From positions 1 through 32,000 of the forward strand of contig CAIMLA010000018.1 in the NCBI GenBank assembly GCA_903842085.1: a stretch of DNA of 32,000 bases. The letters run 5' to 3'. Positions within the stretch are counted from its first letter, which is position 1. Each line of letters opens with the position of its first letter. Position numbers and translations under genes: made by a program. Positions 15,894-26,965 of this stretch are shown here, in pieces. A model generated the notes under the pieces. The model made no database searches and had not been told where the DNA came from. It was given only the letters and a program-made list of their open reading frames with translations. This stretch comes from an uncultured bacterium (GTDB lineage: Bacteria; Patescibacteriota; CPR2; UBA1875; CAIMLA01).

Positions 15894-16292
15894 ATGCAAA
15901 GACAATTCACTTTAATCATGTCTCTATCTTTACTTTTATTCGGGGGAATTTTATCTTTTACGATCCTCAAGCTTGACCCTGGACAAGGCACTTTTCCCTT
16001 GATCGCGTTTTATCTTTCGACGACGGTCGTTATTCTGTCATTTTTTAGTTTAACGTCTTTTCTGGTCCGCCGCTTATTTACCAACAATGAACTTTATTTT
16101 TCTAATATCAAAGTTTCATTCAGGCAATCTCTGATTTTAGCAGTTTTTGTTGATCTGACTTTGTTTATCGCCTCGATTAACCTATTAACTTGGTGGGATT
16201 TGGTTTTGCTCGGGCTGTCTTTGATCTTGTTAGAATTATACTTTGAGTCAAATAAAATAAAATCGATCGATAAGACAAAACAGGCAATTTGA
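15894..16292 (+). CDS. Small polytopic membrane protein, function unknown
   Basis: 132 aa with four predicted transmembrane helices (about 6-26, 34-58, 79-97 and 100-117), a basic loop between helices 2 and 3 and a charged C-terminus. No known family is recognised. The stop and the pheS start share a base (TGATG), so it is translationally coupled to the synthetase genes. The position is conserved only by inference; its function cannot be guessed from sequence. Confidence 0.8.
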   Translation: MQRQFTLIMSLSLLLFGGILSFTILKLDPGQGTFPLIAFYLSTTVVILSFFSLTSFLVRRLFTNNELYFSNIKVSFRQSLILAVFVDLTLFIASINLLTWWDLVLLGLSLILLELYFESNKIKSIDKTKQAI

Positions 16293-17293
16293 TGGAAGAA
16301 CGAATCAAAAAAATTCTAAGTGAAGCAAAAAATTCAATCGGAAAAGCAACGGAAAAAGATCTCGATGATCTCCAAATTAAATTGCTGGGACGAAAATCAG
16401 AGATTAATGAAATTCTTAGAGCTTTGGGCACAATGAGTCTGTCTGAAAAAAAGAAAATAGGCGCCCTGGCCAATAAAGCGCGACAGGAAATTGAATTAGA
16501 AATTGAGAGTAAGCGAGGGCAAGCCCAAGGGTCTGAGACTTCTGGATCAATTGATTTAACTGCTCCTGGTCAAAACTTTGCGGTTGGCCACTTGCATCCA
16601 GTTACCCAGGTCATGATGGAAATTCTTGATGTCTTTAAGTCGCTTGGCTACGAAATTGCTGAAGGCCCCGAGGTTGAAGACGATTGGTATAACTTTGAAG
16701 CGCTAAACATGCCGCCAGAACATCCCGCTCGTGATCTGCAGGACACTTTTTATCTTGAAGGTGGGAATGTCTTGAGAACTCACACCTCTCCAGTTCAAAT
16801 AAGATATGCCGAAAAGAACAAACCGCCAATAAAAATTGTTTCACCAGGGAGGTGCTACCGTAATGAAAATGAGGATGCATCTCATAGTTGGTCATTCCAT
16901 CAAATCGAAGGTTTGGTGATTGATCATGATATTTCTTTTTCAGATCTCAAGGGCACCTTAGAGGTTTTAGCTAAAGCCTTGCTGGGCGAAGAAACTAAAA
17001 CTCGTTTTCGACCAAGTTTTTTTCCTTACACTGAACCAAGCGCGGAGATAGATGCTTCTTGCCCCCATTGCAAGGGTATTGGTTGTCGTTCTTGTGGCTA
17101 TTCGGGTTGGCTAGAATTGTTGGGGTCTGGCATGGTTCATCCAGAAGTTCTTAAAAATATGGGCATAAATCCTGAAAAATACGCCGGTTTTGCCTTTGGC
17201 CTAGGCCCAGAGAGAATTGCGGCGATTAAATATGAGATACCTGATGTTAGATATTTTTGGCATCCAAATATAAAATTTTTGGAGCAATTCTGA
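16292..17293 (+). CDS. pheS: Phenylalanyl-tRNA synthetase alpha subunit
   Basis: 333 aa, normal for bacterial PheS. The N-terminal coiled coil (about 1-85) contacts tRNA-Phe. The class II catalytic core has HPVTQVMMEI, the motif 2 strand RCYRNE with the SFHQIEG loop, and motif 3 in GFAFGLGPERIAAIKY. A four-cysteine knuckle (SCPHCKGIGCRSCGYSG, about 251-267) is the zinc-like insertion found in many bacterial PheS proteins. The start follows the upstream TGATG overlap; the TTG one codon earlier is unlikely. The end overlaps pheT by one base. Active as an alpha2-beta2 tetramer with PheT. Confidence 0.97.
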   Translation: MEERIKKILSEAKNSIGKATEKDLDDLQIKLLGRKSEINEILRALGTMSLSEKKKIGALANKARQEIELEIESKRGQAQGSETSGSIDLTAPGQNFAVGHLHPVTQVMMEILDVFKSLGYEIAEGPEVEDDWYNFEALNMPPEHPARDLQDTFYLEGGNVLRTHTSPVQIRYAEKNKPPIKIVSPGRCYRNENEDASHSWSFHQIEGLVIDHDISFSDLKGTLEVLAKALLGEETKTRFRPSFFPYTEPSAEIDASCPHCKGIGCRSCGYSGWLELLGSGMVHPEVLKNMGINPEKYAGFAFGLGPERIAAIKYEIPDVRYFWHPNIKFLEQF

Positions 17294-20097
17294 TGAAGCT
17301 ACCATTAAATTGGCTAAAAGAATATGTCGAGATAGAAATGAGTCCGAAAGAGTTGGCGGATCGTCTGACAATGATAGGTCAAGAAGTCGAGTCAATCCTA
17401 GAGAGTCAAAATTTTGATAAGGTTGTCATTGGCGAGGTTCTAAGCGTTGAAAGGCATCCTAATGCAGATAAACTTCATCTGACGAAAGTCAATGTTGGGC
17501 TTAAAGATCCCCTTCAAATTGTCTGTGGCGCCAATAACCTGTCAGTCGGAATAAAGGTCCCAGTGGTTCTGGTTGGTGGAGAAGTTTCTGGTTTTAAGAT
17601 ATCAAAAGCAAATTTACGAGGGCTTGATTCTTTTGGAATGATCTGTAGCGAGAAAGAGTTAGGGCTAGGAGAAGACCATAATGGGATTTTGATTTTGGAT
17701 AAAAGCGCCAGGATTGGCACAAATTTTAAAGATTACTTAGGTTCTAATCAAACGATCGAGATCAAAGTCCAGCCGAACCGGCCGGATTGTATGGGCATCT
17801 GGGGATTAGCTCGAGAGATTGCGGCCGGAAAGGCCAAATTGGTTTTGCCTGAGGTGAAATTTAAAGAAGTCAGTGAGGAAAAAACATCAGACATTGTTGA
17901 AGTCCAGGTTGATGAGCCAGATCTATGTCCTCGCTATATGGTCAGAGTGGTTAATCAGGTCAAGGTAGAACCATCTCCGAAGTGGTTACAAGACCGGTTA
18001 GCTTCAGTCGGGGCTCGACCAATTAATAATATCGTCGATATCTCAAACTATGTTATGTTTGAGACAGGCCAGCCACTTCACTTTTTTGATCTAGATAAGC
18101 TAAGAGAGAAGGGGAAGAAAGTAAGGATAAAGGTTCGCCGGTCACGAGAAAACGAGCAGCTTAAAACACTAGATGGAACGATACAAAAGCTAAACCCAGA
18201 AATCTTACTAATCTCAAAAGGAAAAGAAGGGATAGCGGTCGCTGGAGTAATGGGTGGGGCTGATTCAGAAGTTGATGAAAATACTAAAAATATTTTAGTT
18301 GAAGCGGCCGTTTTTGACAAAACATCGATTAGAAAAACAGCGAGAGAGCTTAATCTGAGAAGTGAGGCTGTCGCTAGGTTCGAAAAGGGTTTGCCTTTGG
18401 TCTCACCGGCAAAAGCAATTGATCGAGCCGTCCAGCTCTTAGCCGAAATCACCAAGGGTAAAATCACAGCAGGGACAGTCGATTGTCTGAGTCGATGGAT
18501 CTGGATCCAACATCTTGGTTTGTCAGTGACAAAAACCAACGCCTTCTTAGGGACAGAGATAAAGTCACAGGAAATGGTTGAGATTTTACAATCATTAGGC
18601 TTTAAGGCCGAAAAATTTGATTTGGTAGAGGAAGCCAAAAAACAGCTTGGAAAACCTTACTTATACGGAGCTAGTTATAAGAAAAACAAAACGGACGCTT
18701 TTGACTGCTCCTATTTGACTGACTATATTTACTCTTTGATTAATATTCAAATCGGCCATACTTCTCTAGGGCAACTCCATCATGGTTGGGAGATTACTAA
18801 AAATGACTTAAAGCCAGGAGATGTTTTGTTTTATCAAGGCCACATCGACAAGTCAGTGACAAATGAATATTGTAAAAATGATGGTCAAGGCAATCATACC
18901 AGAGTCTCAACCAATCAATACCCCGACGGGGTTGGTCATAACGGCCTCTACCTTGGAAAGGGTAAAATCATCCACGCGGCTGCTTTTTCGTACCAAGACG
19001 GCCAGTGGCAAGAAAAACCTAAAGCTGAGCAAAAAGTTGAAATTGTTCCAGTTGAATATTTTACCGACAACCCAGGCTATATTGGCGCTCGGCGTTATAG
19101 TGACAATCTGGGTGACTTAATCGCCGTAACGGTGCCGTGGTGGCGATCAGATGTGGTGACGAACGTCGATTTAAACGAAGAGATTGCGCGGATCTGGGGT
19201 TATGAAAAACTAAAACCAACTTTACCAAACACCCTAAATTATTTTCCACAGGAAAACAAAAATTATCAATTTATGAATCATCTCCGTCAATTACTGGCGA
19301 ACATTGGCTTGACAGAAATCTATACCTATCCCTTTGTTAGTGGGAGCGACATTCTGGCAACGGGAGGAAAAATCGAGCAAGCGCCAAAAGTTCAAAATCC
19401 GCTTCATAAAGAGCAAGAATACCTTCGAATTAGCCTCGCTCCCTCAATGTTAAAGGCTTTATCTGACAATCAATTTGCACAAGATATTGTCCAGTTTTTT
19501 GAAATTAGCCAAACCTTTAGAAATAACGGGATCGGAAAACTACCTCAGGAAAATCGGCTTTTATGTATTGGAATTAAGGATGACGGGGGAGAAGAGAAGG
19601 CCTTTGATTTAGCCAAAGGTCTTTTAGGAAGAATCATGGCTGAATTTAAGGTTACCGAAGAAGATTTACCAGAAAGCATTTGGAAGATCGAGCTTGCGAC
19701 TCAATCACTCATGACCAAATTTGGCTTAAAGAAAAAGGCGTTAATCCTTTCTCTAGATTTAGCTGAATTTGAGAAAAAGATTAATCATAAAATAAGCTAT
19801 AAGCCAGTCAGTAAATACCAATACGTTGATCGAGATCTCTCGGCGATTTTCAAAAAATCAAAATCAGCCAAAGAGATTTTAGAGGCGATTAAGGGCGCTG
19901 ATCCTTTAATAATTAATTCAAAAATTATTGATATCTACCAAGGAAAGCCGTTTGGGAAAGATGAGAAAAGCGTTACTATAAGAATAACCCTATCCAGTTT
20001 TGAAAAAACATTAGAAGATGACGAGATAGAAAAAATAACTGATTTGTGTACAAAAAAGATAAGCTCCATAGGAGGGGAAATCAGAAGTGGCGAGTAA
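17293..20097 (+). CDS. pheT: Phenylalanyl-tRNA synthetase beta subunit with an internal NlpC/P60 peptidase domain
   Basis: 934 aa, about 140 longer than usual. Domains in order: tRNA-binding OB fold (about 40-150, VVIGEVLSVERHPNADKL), B3/B4 editing domain (about 214-380, with PINNIVDISNYVMFETGQP and AVAGVMGG), first half of B5 (about 409-444), an inserted NlpC/P60-like domain (about 445-605), the rest of B5 (609-660, VPWWRSDV and EEIARIWGY), the catalytic-like core, and the anticodon-binding FDX-ACB domain (about 836-934). The insert keeps Cys472, His549 and His561, so it may be an active cysteine peptidase. The frame is continuous and all PheT parts flank it intact, so this is not a pseudogene. 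The start is the second half of TGATG with pheS; the last 11 nt overlap the next gene. Confidence 0.93.
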   Translation: MKLPLNWLKEYVEIEMSPKELADRLTMIGQEVESILESQNFDKVVIGEVLSVERHPNADKLHLTKVNVGLKDPLQIVCGANNLSVGIKVPVVLVGGEVSGFKISKANLRGLDSFGMICSEKELGLGEDHNGILILDKSARIGTNFKDYLGSNQTIEIKVQPNRPDCMGIWGLAREIAAGKAKLVLPEVKFKEVSEEKTSDIVEVQVDEPDLCPRYMVRVVNQVKVEPSPKWLQDRLASVGARPINNIVDISNYVMFETGQPLHFFDLDKLREKGKKVRIKVRRSRENEQLKTLDGTIQKLNPEILLISKGKEGIAVAGVMGGADSEVDENTKNILVEAAVFDKTSIRKTARELNLRSEAVARFEKGLPLVSPAKAIDRAVQLLAEITKGKITAGTVDCLSRWIWIQHLGLSVTKTNAFLGTEIKSQEMVEILQSLGFKAEKFDLVEEAKKQLGKPYLYGASYKKNKTDAFDCSYLTDYIYSLINIQIGHTSLGQLHHGWEITKNDLKPGDVLFYQGHIDKSVTNEYCKNDGQGNHTRVSTNQYPDGVGHNGLYLGKGKIIHAAAFSYQDGQWQEKPKAEQKVEIVPVEYFTDNPGYIGARRYSDNLGDLIAVTVPWWRSDVVTNVDLNEEIARIWGYEKLKPTLPNTLNYFPQENKNYQFMNHLRQLLANIGLTEIYTYPFVSGSDILATGGKIEQAPKVQNPLHKEQEYLRISLAPSMLKALSDNQFAQDIVQFFEISQTFRNNGIGKLPQENRLLCIGIKDDGGEEKAFDLAKGLLGRIMAEFKVTEEDLPESIWKIELATQSLMTKFGLKKKALILSLDLAEFEKKINHKISYKPVSKYQYVDRDLSAIFKKSKSAKEILEAIKGADPLIINSKIIDIYQGKPFGKDEKSVTIRITLSSFEKTLEDDEIEKITDLCTKKISSIGGEIRSGE
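18625..19110 (+). other. NlpC/P60 domain inserted within the PheT B5 domain
   Basis: Residues about 445-605 of PheT read as a complete NlpC/P60 fold: helix VEEAKKQLGKPYLYG, nucleophile Cys472 in AFDCSYL, the strand LKPGDVLFY, His549 in GVGHNGLYLG, and His561 in KIIHAA. Known members cut D-gamma-Glu-diaminopimelate bonds of peptidoglycan or act on related amides. The usual DCSG is DCSY here. A loop of about 30 residues (484-545 region) is longer than usual and His/Asn-rich. Base composition is like the rest of the gene, so the insertion is not very recent. Confidence 0.85.
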
Positions 20098-21790
20098 AGG
20101 AAAAAAAATCGATACAATTTCAAACCCAGGTTTGAAGGAAAAAAAAGTAAACCACAAGGCCGAAAAATCCGATCAACCATTGTTGTCTATTCTTGATCCT
20201 TCAGTGACTAGTCAGCCGGAACCGAAAGAAAAAGAAAAGAGACATTGGCCATGGAAAGCCAAAGAACCAAGAAAAGCGCAGAAAGAGGAGAAGGAGCAAA
20301 AGAATAAAATTATCAAGCCTCACCATAAAAAAATTGCGGCTTGGTCAATTATTGTTTCAGTTTTTGTCGTCCTCTTAATTTTTATCGCCGGGTCTGCTTA
20401 TGCCCATCAATCAATTTACAAAAATAAGGTTTATCCGGGAGTGGTTGTCTGGGGAGAAGATGTCGGTGGTCAATCGATGACTCAGGTTCAAGAACTAATT
20501 ACGAAAAAGATCCAAAACTATCAATTAACGCTGACCGGACCGGACCAAAATTATGTAGCCAAGGCGAATGATTTAGGGATTGTTTTTAATTCAGAGACGA
20601 TGGCCTTGAGTGCTTTTTCGAAGGGTCGATCAGGCTCATTGTGGGATAATTACTGGACCAGATTAAAACTGTTAGCGACGAAGATAAACTGGCAACCAAT
20701 TCAAACTGCCTTTCGCACTAATGAGCTCGAGATTCCACCAAGTTACCAAATAGACGATAAGAAACTAAACGAATATTTGGAGACGATTGCGACTAACATC
20801 CACATCGAAGCGAAAGATTCGGAAGTTAAGATTAGCAATGGCAATACCGAACTGGTGCCAGCCGTTTATGGTCGTGACGTTGAAAAAGAAACCTTACTGA
20901 AGCAAGTAAAGACCAATATCGCCTCTTTTAAAACCAGCAATCTTAAAATTGCGATTGTCGAAGCCAAGCCAGCTATTGTCGATAACTCCGCCCAAGAAGT
21001 TGTTGTTCAGGCGCAAAGCGTGATGTCTCGGCCAGTCACGTTGACCTATGAAGGCCAAACCTTTACGCCAAATAAAGAAACGGTCGCTTCTTGGATAACC
21101 TTCGTCAAACCGGAGGGGACCGCTAATTACACTCTTGTCGTCGATCCTGGGAGGATGGCGAATTATTTTTCTTTTATCGAGAGTAAGATAAATGTTTATC
21201 CAGTGACAAAAAAAGTTCAAGTGGAGAACGGGGCAAAAGAGACGATTCTACAAGAAGGAAAGGATGGTTTGCTAGTCGATCAAGCCGCCTTAGGGCAGGC
21301 CATTGCCACAACCCTGCCAATCCAATCCGCGGTCACAATGGCGATCCCGATGTATGTTTCAAAATACAAAACTGAGTTCAATCAGGTCATGGTTGCAAAT
21401 TGGGATAAATATATCGAGATAACTTTATCGACCCAGACAATGACCGCCTATTTACAGGGAGGCCAGGTTGTGGGAAGTTGGAAAGTCACGACTGGGAATC
21501 AATATCACCCAACTCCAGTTGGAACTTGGTTGGTTCACGGAAAGTCAGCAGTCACGAGGATGACTGGAGGGACCCCCGGAGTCGATTACTATGATCTGCC
21601 AAATGTTCATTGGGTCACTTGGTTTAAGGGCGGTGGCTACTCGATCCATGAAGCCTATTGGCGATCAGAGTTTGGTGGAACGGACTACCTCTGGAATGGC
21701 TCACATGGATGTGTTAATGCACCGATTAATGTCGCAAAATTTATCTATGATTGGGCCCCCGTGGGGACGCCAGTCATCGTTCACGAATAA
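20087..21790 (+). CDS. L,D-transpeptidase (YkuD) with YoaR/VanW-like stalk domains
   Basis: 567 aa, GTG start nine nt after GGAGGGG (20071-20077). A long basic cytoplasmic N-terminus (about 1-80) precedes one transmembrane helix (about 83-105). Outside, repeats of the YoaR/putative peptidoglycan-binding type follow (beginning VYPGVVVWGEDVGGQS, about 120-200, and a second unit about 300-420). The C-terminal YkuD domain carries HPTPVGTW and the catalytic motif SHGCVN with Cys542. It makes 3-3 crosslinks in peptidoglycan, or attaches proteins to it, using a tetrapeptide donor. It overlaps pheT by 11 nt, so cell-wall and synthetase genes share one transcript. Confidence 0.92.
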   Translation: MASKGKKIDTISNPGLKEKKVNHKAEKSDQPLLSILDPSVTSQPEPKEKEKRHWPWKAKEPRKAQKEEKEQKNKIIKPHHKKIAAWSIIVSVFVVLLIFIAGSAYAHQSIYKNKVYPGVVVWGEDVGGQSMTQVQELITKKIQNYQLTLTGPDQNYVAKANDLGIVFNSETMALSAFSKGRSGSLWDNYWTRLKLLATKINWQPIQTAFRTNELEIPPSYQIDDKKLNEYLETIATNIHIEAKDSEVKISNGNTELVPAVYGRDVEKETLLKQVKTNIASFKTSNLKIAIVEAKPAIVDNSAQEVVVQAQSVMSRPVTLTYEGQTFTPNKETVASWITFVKPEGTANYTLVVDPGRMANYFSFIESKINVYPVTKKVQVENGAKETILQEGKDGLLVDQAALGQAIATTLPIQSAVTMAIPMYVSKYKTEFNQVMVANWDKYIEITLSTQTMTAYLQGGQVVGSWKVTTGNQYHPTPVGTWLVHGKSAVTRMTGGTPGVDYYDLPNVHWVTWFKGGGYSIHEAYWRSEFGGTDYLWNGSHGCVNAPINVAKFIYDWAPVGTPVIVHE

Positions 21791-21801
21791 GAAAGGACAG
21801 A

Positions 21802-22230
21802 ATGGATAATGGATTACCCCAAACACCGGAAAATAAGCTCTCAAATCTTACCGAAGGCTCAAAGCCGATCGAGCAGAGCGATTCTTTACCGATTAAGACC
21901 GAGGAGGCAGAACTTGGCGTGAAACAAGAGCAGCCGCCCGCCTCTCAACCGGTATCTACTCTTACTCCGACCCTCACTCCAACGTCAACACCGACTCCAA
22001 CCCCAACCCCGACGCCAACCCAACCGCAGATTCAGCCAGCGGAAGAAGAGGGCAATAAAGTTGATTCAAAAGATCTGCCCTGGGTAAAAAAAGCGGAAAC
22101 AATCATTTTAAAAGACAAAGAAAAGCCTTATCAAGAAGAAGAGGACAGCGAAAAATTGCAACAAGAATATCTAGCAAAAAACTATGGAGTCAAGGTTGAA
22201 ATAGACGATAATCAACCGCCGAAACAATAA
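21802..22230 (+). CDS. Acidic Pro-Thr linker protein, upstream partner of the ATPase
   Basis: 142 aa from ATG 21802 behind GAAAGGA. The first half is hydrophilic and disordered with a Pro-Thr run (about residues 54-73). The second half has a compact charged segment: LPWVKKAETIILKDKEKPY then EEEDSEKLQQEYL, rich in Glu and Lys and probably helical. There is no signal peptide or membrane helix. The stop codon is followed immediately by the ATG of the ATPase gene, so the two should be made together. I do not assign a family; a small adaptor for the ATPase is a guess from position. Confidence 0.75.
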   Translation: MDNGLPQTPENKLSNLTEGSKPIEQSDSLPIKTEEAELGVKQEQPPASQPVSTLTPTLTPTSTPTPTPTPTPTQPQIQPAEEEGNKVDSKDLPWVKKAETIILKDKEKPYQEEEDSEKLQQEYLAKNYGVKVEIDDNQPPKQ

Positions 22231-24744
22231 ATGATTATTTATTTAATAATATTTATATTGATCGTCAGCCCAATCGCGGGAGTGGTTGGAGTCCTGCTCT
22301 ATCGAAATAGTAAATATTGGAAAAAACAGGTTGAACGATCTTTGCAGATGGTTCCTTTTGTTATCACAATCCCTCGTGATAGTGGCTCAAAAGATGACAG
22401 CGCCAGGGATAGAGACCAACGGGATATCATGAAAGAGATAATTTCAGTGGCTGAGTCCTCTTATTCAAATCTACTTTTAGCGGGCGAAGCGGGCGGGGTG
22501 GCCAAAAAAGTAAAAAGAAGGCTCTATGGCTCGCCTCATTTTGCCGCCGAAATAATAGCGAAAGATCATGAGATATTTTTCTATCTAGCCGCGCCGTATC
22601 GTTTCAAGGATATGATGGAAAAAAGCTTTTCCTCAAACTATCCAGACGCGCTTATTAAAGAGACGGAAGAACATAACATTTTTAATCCAAGCTGGTCGAT
22701 CGAGTGTGTTGCTGGAGGTGAGATTCGAGGAAAACGCGGTTCAATGAATCCTATCAAGACCTATCAAGAAATGGACACCGAACCGTTAGAAAATGTGACA
22801 AACTCTTTATCCCATCTAGCTGAAGGTGAAGGGGCCGCGATCCAAATTCTCTTCCGTCCAGCGGATAAAGGCTATCGAAAACGAGCAATCAGAAATGCTA
22901 AAGAAATGTATAAAGGAAAAAGCAAGAACCTCTTGATTAAGACTTTAGATTTATTAGAGACCAAACAGAAAGAGGGTTCACGTGACGATCAACCAAAATT
23001 GACCCCGATTGAAGAAGAACGAGTTAAAGCTATCGAGAAAAAAGCCGGAAAGCCGGCCTTTGAGACAGTTATTCGTCTAGTAGCCTCAACCAGTTCAAAA
23101 GAACGTTCCATGGCGGTTTTGAATGATATCGGCGCTTCCTTTATGCAGTTTGGTGACGAAAATTTAAATAGCTTCAGGGTGAAAAAAATAAAAAATCCAG
23201 AAATAGTCGTGACAGATTACGTTTTTAGATTTTTTATGAAGCGAATTTTCAATCAAGCCAACCCATGGTATAAAAAGAAAAATTTTGATTTAGTCTTAAA
23301 CACGGAAGAGTTAGCAACAATTTTCCATTTACCAAATTATTTAGTTGAGACTCCAGGCATTCGATGGCTACAAAGTAAGTTGGCAGCACCACCGACTTTT
23401 GTTTCCCCAGCGGGAGTCACAATCGGCTATAACAATTTTAGAGGAGAAGATAAAGTTATTAAAATATCAGAAAATGATCGAAGACGCCATGTCTATATTT
23501 TGGGTCAAACCGGTACGGGGAAAACGACGACGATGATTAATATGTTTTTGTCTGATATTAGAGAAGGAAAGGGCGCTTGTTATATCGATCCGCATGGTCA
23601 GGATTTTGCTGAACATATTTTACCAAATATTCCAAAAGAACGAGCCGAAGATGTCATTATCTTTGATGCGAGTGATACGGAAAGACCGCTCGGTTTAAAT
23701 CTTTTTACCGCAAAAACTCCAGAACAAAAAGATTTTGTCATCCAGGAGTCTATCGCCATGCTCTACCGTTTATATGATCCCGGTCATACTGGCATAATGG
23801 GGCCTCGCTTTGAACACTGGTTTCGTAACGCCGCCCTGGCTTTAATGGCCGACCCAGAAGGGGGGACTTTCATTGAAGTTCCGAGAATTTTCACAGACGA
23901 TCAGTTCTTGGCGGATAAGCTAAAATTCGTCACTGATCCAGTTGTTCGGAACTTCTTTATCAACGAAATGGGTCAGACGAGCGATTACCACAAAAGTGAG
24001 ATGCTTGGCTGGTTTGTCGGTAAATTCGGGGCTTTTATGACCAATATGACCATGAGAAATATTATTGGCCAGGTCGACTCGGCAATTAACTTCCGTCAGA
24101 TTATGGACGAGAAGAAGATACTTTTGATTAACTTAGCCAAGGGTCAGGTTGGCGAGGAAAACATCAAACTTCTTGGCATGATTTGTGTCGCCCAAATCTT
24201 TATGTCTGCCATGAGTCGAGTCGATACACCAGAAGAGCAAAGACAAGACTTCTATCTCTATGTTGACGAATTTCAGAATTTTGCGACTGATACTTTTGAA
24301 AAAATTCTCTCAGAAGCTCGTAAGTTTAAATTAAATCTGATCGTCGCCAATCAATTTATTGGCCAGATTGAAGAGAATGTGAGAGATGCTGTTTTTGGGA
24401 ATGTCGGTAGTCTAATTTCTTTTAGAGTCGGCAATGATGACGCTGAATATATGGCAAAGCAATTTGACCCGGTCTTCAACGAGCAGGATTTAATTAATGT
24501 CGAGAATTATCATAGTATGGCAAAAATATTGGTCGACGGTAAGCCGACCAGGCCCTTTAGCATGCAAGGATTTAATTATCCTCCTGGAGAAAGTAAAGAA
24601 GTTGGTGATGCGATTAGACAGTTGGCTAGACTAAAATACGGTCGGGCCAGGGATGTCGTCGACGCGGAGATTCAGGAAAGACTGGCGATCGGTAATATCG
24701 GAGTGACCGATCCCTCTCCAGTACCAACAGAACCCAGAAATTAA
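22231..24744 (+). CDS. TraG/VirD4-like (type IV secretion/HerA-type) ATPase
   Basis: 837 aa. One N-terminal transmembrane helix (about 2-24) is followed by a domain of about 370 residues and the motor domain. Walker A is GQTGTGKT (425-432), followed by the family signature IDPHGQDF; Walker B is LYVDEFQNF (Asp679-Glu680); a sensor-like ANQF segment and an arginine-bearing FRVG segment follow. The motor resembles DNA- or protein-pumping coupling ATPases of type IV secretion. No VirB or pilus genes are nearby. It starts with no gap after the acidic protein. DNA or effector translocation across the envelope is the likely role; the cargo is unknown. Confidence 0.87.
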   Translation: MIIYLIIFILIVSPIAGVVGVLLYRNSKYWKKQVERSLQMVPFVITIPRDSGSKDDSARDRDQRDIMKEIISVAESSYSNLLLAGEAGGVAKKVKRRLYGSPHFAAEIIAKDHEIFFYLAAPYRFKDMMEKSFSSNYPDALIKETEEHNIFNPSWSIECVAGGEIRGKRGSMNPIKTYQEMDTEPLENVTNSLSHLAEGEGAAIQILFRPADKGYRKRAIRNAKEMYKGKSKNLLIKTLDLLETKQKEGSRDDQPKLTPIEEERVKAIEKKAGKPAFETVIRLVASTSSKERSMAVLNDIGASFMQFGDENLNSFRVKKIKNPEIVVTDYVFRFFMKRIFNQANPWYKKKNFDLVLNTEELATIFHLPNYLVETPGIRWLQSKLAAPPTFVSPAGVTIGYNNFRGEDKVIKISENDRRRHVYILGQTGTGKTTTMINMFLSDIREGKGACYIDPHGQDFAEHILPNIPKERAEDVIIFDASDTERPLGLNLFTAKTPEQKDFVIQESIAMLYRLYDPGHTGIMGPRFEHWFRNAALALMADPEGGTFIEVPRIFTDDQFLADKLKFVTDPVVRNFFINEMGQTSDYHKSEMLGWFVGKFGAFMTNMTMRNIIGQVDSAINFRQIMDEKKILLINLAKGQVGEENIKLLGMICVAQIFMSAMSRVDTPEEQRQDFYLYVDEFQNFATDTFEKILSEARKFKLNLIVANQFIGQIEENVRDAVFGNVGSLISFRVGNDDAEYMAKQFDPVFNEQDLINVENYHSMAKILVDGKPTRPFSMQGFNYPPGESKEVGDAIRQLARLKYGRARDVVDAEIQERLAIGNIGVTDPSPVPTEPRN

Positions 24745-24756
24745 GCACAAATAAAC

Positions 24757-24785
24757 TTGCATTCCTCCTCAAAGAAGGCTACAAT
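24757..24785 (+). promoter_or_regulatory. Promoter of gyrBA
   Basis: TTGCAT (24757-24762), exactly 17 nt and TACAAT (24780-24785) give a good sigma70 promoter just after the ATPase gene. The leader is about 96 nt and AT-rich except for a purine block GGAGGGGAGG (24830-24839) that resembles a Shine-Dalgarno but lies about 48 nt before the gyrB ATG. A 9-codon frame (ATG 24823 to TAA 24852) spans this block. Confidence 0.55.
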
Positions 24786-24866
24786 TAGTTAGGTATTATA
24801 AAGTGATTTTATTATTAGAAAAATGAATAGGAGGGGAGGCGTAGATAACTAAATTGTTACGTTTAA

Positions 24867-26942
<2,076 letters not shown>

Positions 26943-26965
26943 AGTTAAATAGTGGAAAAGTAGAA

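Noticed and set aside
17293-20097. pheT as a frameshifted or chimeric pseudogene
   Set aside because: The frame is continuous, both halves of B5 resume exactly, and composition is uniform across the insertion points.
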